Assembly: GCF_027924405.1 (NCBI RefSeq)
Contig: NZ_AP026978.1
Coordinates: 2,542,001 to 2,606,000, forward strand
Length of the DNA stretch: 64,000 nt
Source: Nocardia sputorum
Lineage (GTDB): Bacteria; Actinomycetota; Actinomycetes; Mycobacteriales; Mycobacteriaceae
Reading direction: 5' to 3'
This document shows positions 1 to 9,026 of the stretch, one piece after another. The notes beneath the pieces are model-generated. The model was not told the DNA's origin, did no database searches, and was given only the letters and a program-made list of their open reading frames with translations. A program made the translations under genes and the position numbers. How positions within the stretch are numbered: the stretch's first letter is position 1; each line of letters opens with the position of its first letter.

Positions 1-126
1 TCGGTTTCGCTCGGGCGGTATTCCCGATTCCTCCGATTACGGCCGACCCCGGCGATCACCCCACGGCCGGATTCCGGCATCGATCATGAGTTCGCCGCTC
101 GATTGCTCGCAGTGCAAGAATGCCGG
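1..126. other. Non-coding left edge
   Basis: No credible coding frame, RNA gene or repeat is visible here. It lies downstream of the DUF427 gene on the minus strand and may be the tail of an intergenic region cut by the window edge. Confidence 0.4.
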
Positions 127-414
127 TCAGCTCTCGGCGACCTCGACGCCGCGCCAGAACGCTACGTAGTCCTTGATCTGCGCTGCCTTGGTCTTCGGCT
201 CCGGGTAGTACCAGGCGGCGTCGGTATTGGATTCTCCGTCGACCACCACGGTGTAGTAGCTGGCGGTGCCCTTCCACGGGCAGTAGGTGTGCGTGTCGGA
301 GGGTTGGAAGAACTCCGGGCTGATCGAATCCGGCGGGAAGTAGTGGTTGCCCTCGACGATGATGGTGTCGTTGCTGGTCGCGAGGACGCGGCCGTGCCAA
401 GTTGCCGTTGCCAT
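127..414 (-). CDS. DUF427 domain protein
   Basis: This 95-residue protein has the compact all-beta layout of the DUF427 family: an N-terminal ATWHGRVLA segment, a central YCPWKG stretch and a WYYPEP motif followed by an aromatic FWRGVEV end. The family is widespread in actinobacteria and its biochemical role is not settled, so no reaction is claimed. There is no signal peptide or membrane segment. The ATG start at 414 gives the usual length for the family. A CAGAAT hexamer lies 6 nt before the ATG, a weak version of the leaderless arrangement seen elsewhere in this window. It is followed on the same strand only by the left edge, so operon membership cannot be judged. Confidence 0.85.
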   Translation of the reverse strand: MATATWHGRVLATSNDTIIVEGNHYFPPDSISPEFFQPSDTHTYCPWKGTASYYTVVVDGESNTDAAWYYPEPKTKAAQIKDYVAFWRGVEVAES

Positions 415-478
415 ACGTCGATTCTGCCCTCATCTCACCCGGTGGCGGCGGCCGAAGGCGTCGCGCGGAGGGGTGCGG

Positions 479-1030
479 TCATACGGGACGGTCCGGCCGC
501 GCCGCGCGCCGGTGGAGTTCGACGGCCAACGCCACCAGTTCGCCCAGGTGCTCGCCGTCGGATTCGGCCCGCCGCATCGCTTCGGCGACAGGGAAGGCGC
601 GGACCTCGAGAATCTGCTCGGCGTCGCCGGGATTGGTCGGCGCGGAGTCGAGCACCACGTCCGCGGTGCACCAGAGCCACGCCTTGTGCGGGTGGGGCTG
701 CCATTCGCGATACGGCGCGGGGCGATTGCTGGTCGCGTGGTGGGCGCCGAACCATCGGAGCGGTCCGATCGGGCGTGCTCCCGCCTCCTCGCGCAGTTCC
801 CGGCGGACGCATTCGTCGATCGACTCGTCGCGCTCCCTGGTGCCGCCGGGGATCAGCCAGACGCCGCGATCGTCGCGGCACAGCACGATCTCCTCGCCGA
901 CGAAACAGACGACGTGGATGTTGGTGACCAATTCGTCCGGCGGCAGCGCGGTGGAGAATCGCACATCAAGATCGCCCCACGCCCAGTGGGCCGGTGTGTG
1001 CAGCACGGGATAGCGGTCGGCGAGCGTCAC
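479..1030 (-). CDS. Nudix hydrolase
   Basis: A 183-residue Nudix-fold protein that probably hydrolyses a nucleoside-diphosphate-linked compound; the substrate cannot be told from sequence. A full Nudix box spans residues 63-85: Gly63, Glu69, then the REL-R-EE-G core with the metal-binding glutamates at 78, 81 and 82. A GG pair precedes the box (PGG, residues 61-63). The start is GTG at 1030; the reverse strand reads TACCGT, six bases, GTG, with no ribosome-binding site, so a leaderless transcript is likely. It stands alone between the DUF427 gene and the DUF418 gene with gaps of 64 and 150 bp. Confidence 0.9.
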   Translation of the reverse strand: MTLADRYPVLHTPAHWAWGDLDVRFSTALPPDELVTNIHVVCFVGEEIVLCRDDRGVWLIPGGTRERDESIDECVRRELREEAGARPIGPLRWFGAHHATSNRPAPYREWQPHPHKAWLWCTADVVLDSAPTNPGDAEQILEVRAFPVAEAMRRAESDGEHLGELVALAVELHRRAARPDRPV

Positions 1031-1180
1031 AGGATGACGGTAACGGTCACCGAGGGATCGTGTCCGCCGGATTTCCGCGGGCAGCGGGGTGACATGCTCG
1101 AGGTGTAGCCGGGTTAGGCGCTGCTCTGGTCCGGGTGGTCACGTCCGCGTCCCGCGGCGCGTGGATGCGGACGTACGGAT

Positions 1181-2395
1181 TCAGCTCTCCCGGGCCAGTG
1201 TCCGGTAGCTCACGTTCCAGAACCACTCCACCGGCCCCCGCTCGAAGCGACGTAACCACAGGTGCGCTCCGCTCGCGATGAGCAGCGCGACCAGCAGGTA
1301 GACGCCGATGGTGAACGGGACGCGGTCGTCGGCCGGGACGCGGGCCGCGAGTCCGAAACCCCAGCCGTAGCACAGCGTCGAAGCCACCAGATTCTGCAGG
1401 ATGTAGCAACTGAGGGCGGTGCGGCCGATCTCGGTGAGGCGGCGCCCGGCGAACCCGGCCGCGGGCCGCCGCACGTACCACTCGGCGACCGCCGCCAGCA
1501 TGCCCAGGGCGACGAACGGCGCGCTGCCGTAGCGGGTGAACAGGATGAGGTCGCCGCCGCCCGCGAGACCGACGGCCAGGTCGATCGGTGCGGCGACGCC
1601 GAAGCCCACGATCATGAGCCGCTTACGGATTCGCGCGCCACCCGGACCGAACACGCCGGCGCGGAACAGCCGCGCGCCGGTCAGGAACAGCGCGACCGAC
1701 ATCGCGAACACGAAGATCGCCTCCATCCGGAACAGCCCGGCGTTGCTGATCCGGAACATCGCGAGATCCCAGAAGGAGCCGTCCGCATACGGGTTCGGAT
1801 CCAGCGCACCGCGTGCCGCCGAGTCCTGTCGCGGCGCCAGCGCCAGGGCGAGCGCGATCAGGGTCAACAGCGTCACGTGCACGGCCGCCGCGCCGATCAG
1901 CCATTGTCGCTGCGCCCGCTCGCCGGTGGCGAGCACGAACGCGACGACCAGTCCGGTCACCGCGTACCCCATCAGCACGTCGAACTCGGCGACGAACACG
2001 AAATTCAGCAGACCGTCCACGAACAACAGACCCGCGCGCCAGGGGTAGTTGCCGGGCCAGCGACGCCCGGCCTTGGTCGCCGAGCGCTGCTGGATGGCCA
2101 GGCCGATGCCGAACATGATGGTCAGCAGGCCGAGGAACTTGCCCTGGGCGAGCTGCTGGAGCACCCGCTCGGTCCACAACCGGCCGTCGGCCTGCCCGCC
2201 CAGGCCGTGGAGGTAGCCGACCAGCCCCTCCGGGTCGGTCATGATCCAGACATTGGTGGCGAGGGTGCCCAGGATCGCGATCCCGCGCAGCACGTCCAAC
2301 GCGACGAGCCGGGCGGGTGCGGGCGGCGGCGGGGGAGCGGCCGCGCGGTGCGGTTCGGTGGTCTGCGTGCGGCGGGCCGCGGGCGATTCGGACAT
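1181..2395 (-). CDS. DUF418 family integral membrane protein
   Basis: A 404-residue membrane protein. After a Pro/Ala-rich N-terminus come many hydrophobic segments (the first around ALDVLRGIAILGT), and the C-terminal part has the features of the DUF418 family, including a conserved RTALSCYILQN stretch and a terminal WLRRFERGPVEW motif. Family members are YeiB-like permeases of unknown substrate, related by fold to acyltransferase-3 proteins. The open frame extends upstream to 2593, but that would overlap the divergent dop gene, so the ATG at 2395 was chosen. GATAGT lies 6 nt before it on the reverse strand, a weak promoter candidate. Function unknown; membrane placement is confident. Confidence 0.8.
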   Translation of the reverse strand: MSESPAARRTQTTEPHRAAAPPPPPAPARLVALDVLRGIAILGTLATNVWIMTDPEGLVGYLHGLGGQADGRLWTERVLQQLAQGKFLGLLTIMFGIGLAIQQRSATKAGRRWPGNYPWRAGLLFVDGLLNFVFVAEFDVLMGYAVTGLVVAFVLATGERAQRQWLIGAAAVHVTLLTLIALALALAPRQDSAARGALDPNPYADGSFWDLAMFRISNAGLFRMEAIFVFAMSVALFLTGARLFRAGVFGPGGARIRKRLMIVGFGVAAPIDLAVGLAGGGDLILFTRYGSAPFVALGMLAAVAEWYVRRPAAGFAGRRLTEIGRTALSCYILQNLVASTLCYGWGFGLAARVPADDRVPFTIGVYLLVALLIASGAHLWLRRFERGPVEWFWNVSYRTLARES

Positions 2396-2503
2396 GTCCC
2401 GACTATCACGCCGACCTGCGCCGCGAGGAGTCCTCCGGAAGTACCACCTGCGGTATGACATTGGACTCCGCCGGTCGCGACCGGTTCGGCCGGGTGCGTG
2501 ACC

Positions 2504-2509
2504 TAGGCT
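2504..2509 (+). promoter_or_regulatory. Probable -10 element of a leaderless dop transcript
   Basis: TAGGCT sits exactly 7 nt before the dop ATG, with no Shine-Dalgarno sequence between them. In mycobacteria and relatives a TANNNT hexamer at this distance places the transcription start on the start codon. The same spacing recurs at many genes here. Confidence 0.6.
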
Positions 2510-2516
2510 CGATGCC

Positions 2517-4016
2517 ATGCAGCGCATCATCGGAATAGAGGTCGAATACGGCATCTCGACCCCGACCGAGCCGTCGGCCAACCCGATCCTCACCTCGACC
2601 CAGGCGGTCCTGGCCTACGCCGCGGCCGAGGGCGTGCCGCGCGCGAAGCGCACCCGCTGGGACTACGAGGTCGAGTCGCCGCTGCGCGACGCGCGCGGAT
2701 TCGACCTGAGCCGGATGAACGGGCCCGCACCGGTGATCGACGCCGACGAGGTCGGGGCGGCCAACATGATCCTCACCAACGGCGCCCGGCTCTACGTCGA
2801 CCACGCCCACCCGGAATATTCCGCGCCGGAGGTCACCGACCCGCTGGACGCGGTGATCTGGGACAAGGCGGGCGAGCGGGTGATGGAGGCCGCCGCCCGG
2901 CACGCCTCCAGCGTGCCGGGGGCCCCGCGGCTGCAGCTGTACAAGAACAACGTCGACGGCAAGGGCGCTTCGTACGGCACCCACGAGAACTACCTGATGA
3001 GCCGGGACACACCGTTCAACCAGATCATCGTCGGGCTCACGCCGTTCTTCGTATCCCGGCAGGTGGTCTGCGGCTCCGGCCGGGTCGGCATCGGTCAGTC
3101 CGGCGACCACGCGGGCTTCCAGCTGTCCCAGCGTTCGGACTACATCGAGGTCGAGGTCGGCCTGGAGACCACACTCAAGCGGGGCATCATCAACACCCGC
3201 GACGAACCGCACGCCGACGCCGACAAGTACCGCAGACTGCACGTCATCATCGGTGACGCCAATCTGGCCGAGATGTCGACCTACCTCAAGGTCGGCACCA
3301 CCGCCCTGGTCCTCGATCTCATCGAGGCGGGCGAGGACCTGTCGGACCTGCAACTGGCGCGCCCGGTCACCGCGGTGCACACGATCAGCCACGACCCCAC
3401 GCTGCGGGCGACCGTCGCGCTCGCCGACGGCCGCGAGCTGACCGGCCTCGCCTTGCAGCGGGTCTACCTGGACCGGGTGGTCAAATTCGTCGACCGCACC
3501 GGAAACGACGACAAGCGAGTCCAGGACATCATCGAGAACTGGGCGATGGTGCTGGACCTGCTCGAACGCGATCCGATGGAGTGCGCGAACCTGCTCGACT
3601 GGCCGGCCAAGCTGCGCCTGCTCGAGGGCATGCGCAGCCGGGAGGGACTCGGCTGGGCGGCTCCCAAGCTGCACCTGATGGACCTGCAGTACTCCGACGT
3701 ACGGCTGGACAAGGGCCTCTACAACCGCCTGGTCGCCCGTGGCTCGATGAAGCGCCTGATCAGCGAGCAGCAGGTCCTCGACGCCATGACCAACCCGCCT
3801 ACCGACACCCGCGCCTACTTCCGCGGCGAATGCCTGCGCCGCTTCGGCGCCGACATCGCGGCGGCCAGCTGGGACTCGGTGATCTTCGACCTGGGCGGCG
3901 ACTCCCTCGTCCGCATCCCCACCCTGGAACCCCGCCGCGGCACCAAAGCCCACGTCGGCAAACTCCTCGACGGCGTGACCACCGCCGCCGACCTGGTGGA
4001 GCAGCTGACGACGTAG
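2517..4016 (+). CDS. dop: Pup deamidase/depupylase Dop
   Basis: Dop converts the C-terminal glutamine of Pup to glutamate and also removes Pup from tagged proteins. The 499 residues match the family. The ATP/Mg-binding segment GIEVEYG lies at residues 6-12, and the conserved Asp95 sits in [10 protein letters not shown], the position of the catalytic aspartate in Dop/PafA enzymes. Dop carries an extra loop relative to PafA, visible as the segment before residue 75. The ATG at 2517 is supported by homology to PafA's N-terminus and the leaderless promoter just before it. It opens the Pup locus; pup starts 220 bp downstream. Confidence 0.97.
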   Translation: MQRIIGIEVEYGISTPTEPSANPILTSTQAVLAYAAAEGVPRAKRTRWDYEVESPLRDARGFDLSRMNGPAPVIDADEVGAANMILTNGARLYVDHAHPEYSAPEVTDPLDAVIWDKAGERVMEAAARHASSVPGAPRLQLYKNNVDGKGASYGTHENYLMSRDTPFNQIIVGLTPFFVSRQVVCGSGRVGIGQSGDHAGFQLSQRSDYIEVEVGLETTLKRGIINTRDEPHADADKYRRLHVIIGDANLAEMSTYLKVGTTALVLDLIEAGEDLSDLQLARPVTAVHTISHDPTLRATVALADGRELTGLALQRVYLDRVVKFVDRTGNDDKRVQDIIENWAMVLDLLERDPMECANLLDWPAKLRLLEGMRSREGLGWAAPKLHLMDLQYSDVRLDKGLYNRLVARGSMKRLISEQQVLDAMTNPPTDTRAYFRGECLRRFGADIAAASWDSVIFDLGGDSLVRIPTLEPRRGTKAHVGKLLDGVTTAADLVEQLTT

Positions 4017-4157
4017 CCTCCGGCACGCGCCGGGTCGGCTGACGGCTCGGCCGCTCGGACGCGAGCCATAAGAGGGCCGCGAACACGCCGCGCCCGCGCG
4101 GCCGAGGACCCAGCAAAATAAGCACACTGTCGGTGCTGGTAGGTAGTGTTGAGGAAC

Positions 4158-4192
4158 GAGCACGGACAATGCTCATGATCGGGATCGTGCTC
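4158..4192 (+). promoter_or_regulatory. Inverted repeat upstream of pup
   Basis: GAGCACG at 4158-4164 is the exact complement of CGTGCTC at 4186-4192, with 21 bp between; an inner GAGCA...TGCTC pair also exists. It lies about 45 bp before the pup start in the 220-bp dop-pup gap. It could be a two-site operator or a leader hairpin of the pup-prcBA transcript. No protein can be assigned to it from sequence. Confidence 0.35.
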
Positions 4193-4236
4193 ACGATGGA
4201 TCCCGGTCATGGTGAGGACAGAGGAGGTCGGCTGCC

Positions 4237-4431
4237 ATGGCACAAGAGCAGACCAAGCGCGCCGGGGGTGGCGACGAGGACGAGGGCCCGGACGGTGTGG
4301 ATGCCGCCGGTCAGGAGCGCCGCGAGAAGCTGGCGGAGGAAACCGACGACCTGCTCGACGAGATCGATGATGTGCTCGAGGAGAACGCCGAGGACTTCGT
4401 CCGCGCGTACGTGCAGAAAGGTGGCCAGTGA
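4237..4431 (+). CDS. pup: Prokaryotic ubiquitin-like protein Pup
   Basis: Pup is the small disordered tag linked by its C-terminus to lysines of proteins destined for the proteasome. The 64 residues end in Gly-Gly-Gln, so Dop must deamidate the final Gln before PafA can ligate it. The middle is very acidic and helical ([16 protein letters not shown]), the region that binds the Mpa coiled coil. A strong AGGAGG at 4222-4227 lies 9 nt before the ATG. The last codons overlap the prcB start by 4 bases (ATGA-type overlap region 4428-4431), so tag and protease are translationally coupled. Confidence 0.98.
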   Translation: MAQEQTKRAGGGDEDEGPDGVDAAGQERREKLAEETDDLLDEIDDVLEENAEDFVRAYVQKGGQ

Positions 4432-5282
4432 CAGTCGGTGACCCCTCGCGTCTCCACCTGGGGTACGCCCTCTCTTCCTTCTCCGACTATCTCCGTATGC
4501 ATGCTCCGGATTTGTTGCCTGTCAACAGGTTCGGACAGAGTGCCGCCGGAATCTCCGGCGGCACTTCCGCGAAGGAGATCGCTCCGCACGGCACCACCAT
4601 CGTCGCGGTGAGTTACCGCGGTGGTGTGCTGATCGCGGGCGACCGGCGTGCCACGCAGGGGAACCTGCTGGCCAGCCGGGATATCGAGAAGGTCTACATC
4701 ACGGACAGCTATTCCGCGGCCGGCATCGCTGGCACCGCGGGCATGGCGGTGGAGATGGTGCGGATCTTCGCGGTGGAGCTGGAGCACTACGAGAAGCTCG
4801 AGGGCGTGCCGCTGACCTTCGACGGCAAGGCCAACAAGCTGTCGAAGATGGTGCGGGAGAATCTGCCCGCGGCCCTGCAGGGTCTGGCGGTGGTGCCGAT
4901 GCTGGTCGGTTACGACCTGAACGCCACCGATCCGGACAAGGCGGGCCGCATCGTGTCGTTCGATGTGGTGGGTGGACGCAGCGAGGAGCGATTCGGGTAC
5001 GCCGCGGTCGGTTCCGGCTCGGTGTTCGCCAAGTCCGCGCTGAAGAAGTTGTACGCCAAGGGAATCGATCAGGAGCGCGCGCTGCGCATCGCTGTCGAGT
5101 CGCTGTTCGACGCGGCCGACGACGACACCGCGACGGGCGGCCCGGATCTGGTGCGTGGCATCTTCCCGACGGCGATCGTGATCGATGAGGAGGGTGCGGT
5201 CGAGGTGACCGAGTCGCGGCTCGAGGAGATCGCGCGCGGCATCGTCGCCGACCGTGCGGCCGCCGAAGAAGGGAGCGCCTGA
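4428..5282 (+). CDS. prcB: 20S proteasome beta subunit PrcB
   Basis: Catalytic beta subunit of the bacterial 20S core particle. Of the 284 residues about 55 form a propeptide; cleavage in HG|TTIVAV exposes Thr56 as the N-terminal nucleophile. The GDRRAT motif of proteasome beta subunits follows. The GTG-type start overlaps the end of pup by 4 bases, and prcA begins 2 bases after the stop, so pup, prcB and prcA form one operon. Length and motifs match actinobacterial PrcB closely. Confidence 0.97.
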   Translation: MTVGDPSRLHLGYALSSFSDYLRMHAPDLLPVNRFGQSAAGISGGTSAKEIAPHGTTIVAVSYRGGVLIAGDRRATQGNLLASRDIEKVYITDSYSAAGIAGTAGMAVEMVRIFAVELEHYEKLEGVPLTFDGKANKLSKMVRENLPAALQGLAVVPMLVGYDLNATDPDKAGRIVSFDVVGGRSEERFGYAAVGSGSVFAKSALKKLYAKGIDQERALRIAVESLFDAADDDTATGGPDLVRGIFPTAIVIDEEGAVEVTESRLEEIARGIVADRAAAEEGSA

Positions 5283-5284
5283 TC

Positions 5285-6079
5285 ATGACGTTGCCGTACT
5301 ACGCGTCGGCCGAGCAGATCATGCGCGACAAGACCGAGCTCGCGCGCAAGGGCATCGGTCGGGGGCGCAGCGTCGTGGTGCTGACGTACGAGAAGGGTGT
5401 GCTGTTCGTCGCGGAGAACCCGTCCACGACGCTGCACAAGGTGAGTGAGCTGTACGACCGGATCGGGTTCGCCGCGGTCGGCAAGTACAACGAGTTCGAG
5501 AATCTGCGCAGGGGCGGCATCCTGCAGGCCGACATTCGCGGGTATCAGTACGACCGCCGCGACGTCACCGGCCGTGCATTGGCCAATGCCTACGCGCAGG
5601 CCCTCGGCACGATCTTCACCGATCAGCTGAAGCCGTACGAGGTGGAGATCTGTGTGGCGGAGGTGGGCTATCCGGAACAGGCGCCGCAGTCGGTGCTGTA
5701 CCGGATCACCTTCGACGGGTCGATCGTGGACGAGCGGGAGTTCGTGGTGATGGGCGGCACGACCGAGCCGATCGTCACCGCGTTGAAGTCGTCCTATCAG
5801 CCGGGTCTGGATCTGGCCTCCGCGGTGGGTGTGGCGGTGCGCGCGCTGCAGGCGGGCGTGCCGGAAGGGACGGAGAAAGAGAAGCGGGTGCTGGGCGTGA
5901 GCTCGCTCGAGGTCGCGACCTTGGAGCAGGCGCGTCCGCGCCGGGCGTTCCGGCGGGTGACCAATGCCGTGCTGGAGCGCCTGCTCAACCCGGCGCAGCC
6001 GGACGGCGCGTCCGCTGCGCAGGAGAGTGGCGCCGAGGCCGAGGAGCCCTCGGCGAAGGACACCCCGCCTTCGGAGTGA
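5285..6079 (+). CDS. prcA: 20S proteasome alpha subunit PrcA
   Basis: Alpha subunit forming the outer rings of the 20S particle and the gate for substrates. It is 264 residues, with the alpha-type N-terminus ([20 protein letters not shown]), which contains the gating segment and the first helix, and no catalytic threonine. The C-terminal 35 residues are acidic and low complexity, as in other actinobacterial PrcA proteins. The ATG lies 2 bp after the prcB stop. A strong hairpin follows the stop, so the operon probably ends here rather than running into pafA. Confidence 0.97.
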   Translation: MTLPYYASAEQIMRDKTELARKGIGRGRSVVVLTYEKGVLFVAENPSTTLHKVSELYDRIGFAAVGKYNEFENLRRGGILQADIRGYQYDRRDVTGRALANAYAQALGTIFTDQLKPYEVEICVAEVGYPEQAPQSVLYRITFDGSIVDEREFVVMGGTTEPIVTALKSSYQPGLDLASAVGVAVRALQAGVPEGTEKEKRVLGVSSLEVATLEQARPRRAFRRVTNAVLERLLNPAQPDGASAAQESGAEAEEPSAKDTPPSE

Positions 6080-6100
6080 TCCGCCCGGGCCACGAGCTCG

Positions 6101-6134
6101 GCGGCCCGCGAACGACGCCTCGTTCGCGGGCCGC
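6101..6134 (+). terminator. Terminator hairpin after prcA
   Basis: GCGGCCCGCGAACGA at 6101-6115 and its exact complement at 6120-6134 form a 15-bp stem with a 4-nt loop. There is no T-run, which is common for terminators in this GC range. It lies 21 bp after prcA and 163 bp before pafA. Confidence 0.75.
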
Positions 6135-6284
6135 GTCGGCATGCCCGCGACCGGTCTCGCTGTGTGCATCCTCCGGCGAAAGCGGGGCATCAGCCGGGCA
6201 AATTCCGACAAAGCGGGCCAAATTGTTGTGAAGACGTATGCATGCGGGTTGTTCGGTGCACCACGCAAGTCCCTGACATGGCTG

Positions 6285-6290
6285 TAATGT
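6285..6290 (+). promoter_or_regulatory. Probable -10 element of a leaderless pafA transcript
   Basis: TAATGT lies exactly 7 nt before the pafA GTG with no ribosome-binding site. Together with the hairpin after prcA it suggests pafA has its own transcript. Confidence 0.55.
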
Positions 6291-6297
6291 CGATGGT

Positions 6298-7656
6298 GTG
6301 CAGCGACGAATTATGGGGATCGAGACCGAGTTCGGTGTGACATGCACCTTCCACGGTCACCGTCGACTGTCCCCCGACGAGGTGGCCCGGTATCTGTTCC
6401 GCCGGGTGGTGTCCTGGGGCCGTAGCTCGAACGTGTTCCTCCGCAACGGTGCTCGGCTCTACCTCGATGTCGGGTCCCATCCGGAGTACGCGACCGCGGA
6501 GTGCGACAACCTGGCGCAATTGGTGACCCACGACCGTGCGGGCGAGCGGGTCCTTGAAGAGTTGCTGATCGACGCCGAGCAGCGTCTGGCCGAAGAAGGC
6601 ATCGGCGGCGACATCTATCTGTTCAAGAACAACACCGACTCGGCGGGCAACTCCTACGGCTGCCACGAGAACTTCCTGGTGGTTCGCGCAGGCGAGTTCT
6701 CCCGGATCTCGGACGTGCTGCTGCCGTTCCTGGTCACCCGCCAGCTGATCTGCGGCGCGGGCAAGGTGCTGCAGACGCCGAAGGCCGCCACGTTCTGCTT
6801 GTCGCAGCGTGCCGAGCACATCTGGGAGGGCGTCTCCTCGGCGACCACCCGATCGCGGCCGATCATCAACACCCGCGACGAGCCGCACGCCGACGCGGAG
6901 AAGTACCGCCGCCTGCACGTCATCGTCGGCGACTCGAACATGTCCGAGACCACCACCATGCTGAAGGTCGGCACGGCCGCCTTGGTGCTGGAGATGATCG
7001 AGGCGGGCGTCTCGTTCCGCGACTTCGCGCTGGACAACCCGATCCGCGCGATCCGCGAAGTGAGCCACGACCTGACCGGCCGCCGTCCGGTGCGCCTGGC
7101 GGGCGGACGGCAGGCCAGCGCCCTGGACATCCAGCGCGAGTACTACGCCCGCGCTGTGGAGCATCTGCGCAACCGGGACCGCGATCCCCAGATCGACCAG
7201 GTGGTCGACCTGTGGGGCCGCACCCTGGACGCGGTCGAGGCACAGGACTTCGCGAAGGTCGACACCGAGATCGATTGGGTGATCAAGCGCAAGCTGTTCC
7301 AGCGCTACCAGGACCGGTACGGCATGGAGCTGTCCGATCCCAAGATCGCACAGCTGGATCTGGCCTACCACGACATCAAGCGCGGACGCGGCGTCTTCGA
7401 CCTGCTGCAGCGCAAGGGCCTGGCCAAGCGCGTCACCGAGGACGAGGCCGTGGACGCCGCGGTCGACACCCCGCCGCAGACCACCAGGGCCAAGTTGCGT
7501 GGTGACTTCATCACCGCCGCCCAGGAGGCCGGTCGCGACTTCACCGTCGACTGGGTGCATCTGAAGCTGAACGACCAGGCGCAGCGCACCGTGCTGTGCA
7601 AGGACCCGTTCCGCTCGGTCGACGAGCGCGTCGATCGCCTGATCGCGTCGATGTGA
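6298..7656 (+). CDS. pafA: Pup-protein ligase PafA
   Basis: PafA uses ATP to join the C-terminal glutamate of Pup to a substrate lysine. It is 452 residues and homologous to Dop: GIETEFG at residues 7-13 corresponds to Dop's ATP/Mg segment, and Asp57 in [11 protein letters not shown] is the catalytic-base position. It lacks the longer N-terminal insert of Dop. The start is GTG at 6298; two overlapping GTG triplets occur, and this one keeps the frame and the 7-nt distance to the promoter. The stop overlaps the next gene's GTG (GTGA), so the two are translated together. Confidence 0.97.
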   Translation: MQRRIMGIETEFGVTCTFHGHRRLSPDEVARYLFRRVVSWGRSSNVFLRNGARLYLDVGSHPEYATAECDNLAQLVTHDRAGERVLEELLIDAEQRLAEEGIGGDIYLFKNNTDSAGNSYGCHENFLVVRAGEFSRISDVLLPFLVTRQLICGAGKVLQTPKAATFCLSQRAEHIWEGVSSATTRSRPIINTRDEPHADAEKYRRLHVIVGDSNMSETTTMLKVGTAALVLEMIEAGVSFRDFALDNPIRAIREVSHDLTGRRPVRLAGGRQASALDIQREYYARAVEHLRNRDRDPQIDQVVDLWGRTLDAVEAQDFAKVDTEIDWVIKRKLFQRYQDRYGMELSDPKIAQLDLAYHDIKRGRGVFDLLQRKGLAKRVTEDEAVDAAVDTPPQTTRAKLRGDFITAAQEAGRDFTVDWVHLKLNDQAQRTVLCKDPFRSVDERVDRLIASM

Positions 7657-7949
7657 TCGTCGCGTTCTCCGTCACACCGCTCGGGACCGGCGCCGATGTC
7701 GGGCGCGCGGTCGCCGAAGCGGTCCGGGTGGTGCGCGCCAGCGGATTGCCCAACCGCACCGACGCCATGTTCACCACTGTCGAGGGCGAGTGGGACGAGG
7801 TGATGGCCGTGGTGAAACAGGCGACCGACGCCATCCTCGCGGTAGCGCCGCGGTGCAGCCTGGTGCTGAAGGCCGACATTCGCCCCGGCGTGACGGACGC
7901 GATGACCGCCAAGGTGGAGAAGGTCGAGCGCTACCTGGCCGAAGGCTGA
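7653..7949 (+). CDS. Thiamine-binding (MTH1187/YkoF-like) small protein
   Basis: A 98-residue ferredoxin-like-fold protein of the MTH1187/YkoF thiamine-binding family. Features are an opening beta strand ([12 protein letters not shown]), a central [17 protein letters not shown] segment and a [18 protein letters not shown] helix. Family members bind thiamine or related small molecules; the role of this one is unknown. An open frame runs upstream to 7596, but the GTG at 7653, overlapping the pafA stop by 4 bases, fits the family's start best. Its coupling to pafA suggests coexpression with pupylation, without proving a shared function. Confidence 0.7.
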   Translation: MIVAFSVTPLGTGADVGRAVAEAVRVVRASGLPNRTDAMFTTVEGEWDEVMAVVKQATDAILAVAPRCSLVLKADIRPGVTDAMTAKVEKVERYLAEG

Positions 7950-8030
7950 CCGGCGAAGCGGTCCGAACACGCCGCGACGAAGTCGCGGCCGGGACAACAC
8001 AGCCTGGCCGCGCAGATTACCCTCTATCGG

Positions 8031-9026
8031 GTGGCGATATCCAAGGTCGAGCGGCTGATGAATCTGGTCATCGCGCTGCTGTCGACCCGGCAGTTCCTGA
8101 CCGCGGAGCGGATCCGGGAGAGTGTGGCCGGATACGAGGACTCCGCCAGCGACGAAGCGTTCAGCCGGATGTTCGAGCGGGACAAGAACGAGCTGCGCGA
8201 TCTGGGCATTCCGCTGGAAGTGGGTCCGGTGAGCCGGTACTCGACGCTCGAGGGTTACCGGATCAACCGCGACGCCTACGAGCTACCCGAGATCGACCTG
8301 ACCGATGAGGAGGCCGCCGCCGTCGCGGTCGCCGTGCAGATGTGGGAATCGCCCGAGTTGGCCGCCGCCGCGGAGGGCGCGCTGCTCAAACTGCGCGCGG
8401 CCGGTATCCACGTGGAGACCGACGCCGCGGTGGCGTCGGTGCCCGCCGTTCCGGCTCGCGCTCGCGGCTCCGAACCGGTGCTCGGCAAACTCCTCGCCGC
8501 GATCGATGCCGGCCGGGCGGTTCGGTTCGAGCACCGCGGCGCGATCAACGCGCCGTATCTGATGCGCGACGTCGAGCCGTGGGGCGTCGTCACCCATCAC
8601 GGCCGCTGGTACCTGGTCGGGCACGACCGGGACCGGGACGCCGTGCGCAGTTTCCGGCTCTCCCGCATCGGCGACGATGTGACCGCGTACGGCCCGCGCA
8701 ACGCCGTGCGCAAGCCGGAGGGCGTCGATCTGCGCGCCATCGTCGACCAGGTCACCAGCAGCGGGCCGGTCAGCGGCTCGGCGACGGTGTGGGTGGCCGA
8801 GGGGCGGGGGCGGGAGATCCGCAGGCTCGGCCAGGTGACCGGAGAGCGCGTCGTGGGCGGCCGGGCGGGCGCCGTGGTCGAGCTTCCGGTGCGCTCCCGC
8901 GATTGGCTGGCCCGGCTGATCACCGGTTTGGGGCCGGACGCCGTCGTGCTCGCCCCGGAGTCCCTGCGTGCCGACGTGATCACGCGGCTGCGTTCGGTGT
9001 TCGACCGCACGGAGGTGCGGGCATGA
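8031..9026 (+). CDS. pafB: PafB, WYL-domain regulator of the DNA-damage response
   Basis: PafB pairs with PafC as a transcription activator of DNA-repair genes in mycobacteria, acting independently of LexA/RecA. The 331 residues comprise an N-terminal winged helix-turn-helix (residues about 1-90) and a WYL ligand-sensing domain (about 145-220, with the SFRLSRI segment), then a C-terminal extension domain. The start is GTG at 8031 with TACCCT (8018-8023) 7 nt before it and no ribosome-binding site. The stop overlaps pafC's ATG by 4 bases, so the two subunits are made together. Confidence 0.93.
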   Translation: MAISKVERLMNLVIALLSTRQFLTAERIRESVAGYEDSASDEAFSRMFERDKNELRDLGIPLEVGPVSRYSTLEGYRINRDAYELPEIDLTDEEAAAVAVAVQMWESPELAAAAEGALLKLRAAGIHVETDAAVASVPAVPARARGSEPVLGKLLAAIDAGRAVRFEHRGAINAPYLMRDVEPWGVVTHHGRWYLVGHDRDRDAVRSFRLSRIGDDVTAYGPRNAVRKPEGVDLRAIVDQVTSSGPVSGSATVWVAEGRGREIRRLGQVTGERVVGGRAGAVVELPVRSRDWLARLITGLGPDAVVLAPESLRADVITRLRSVFDRTEVRA

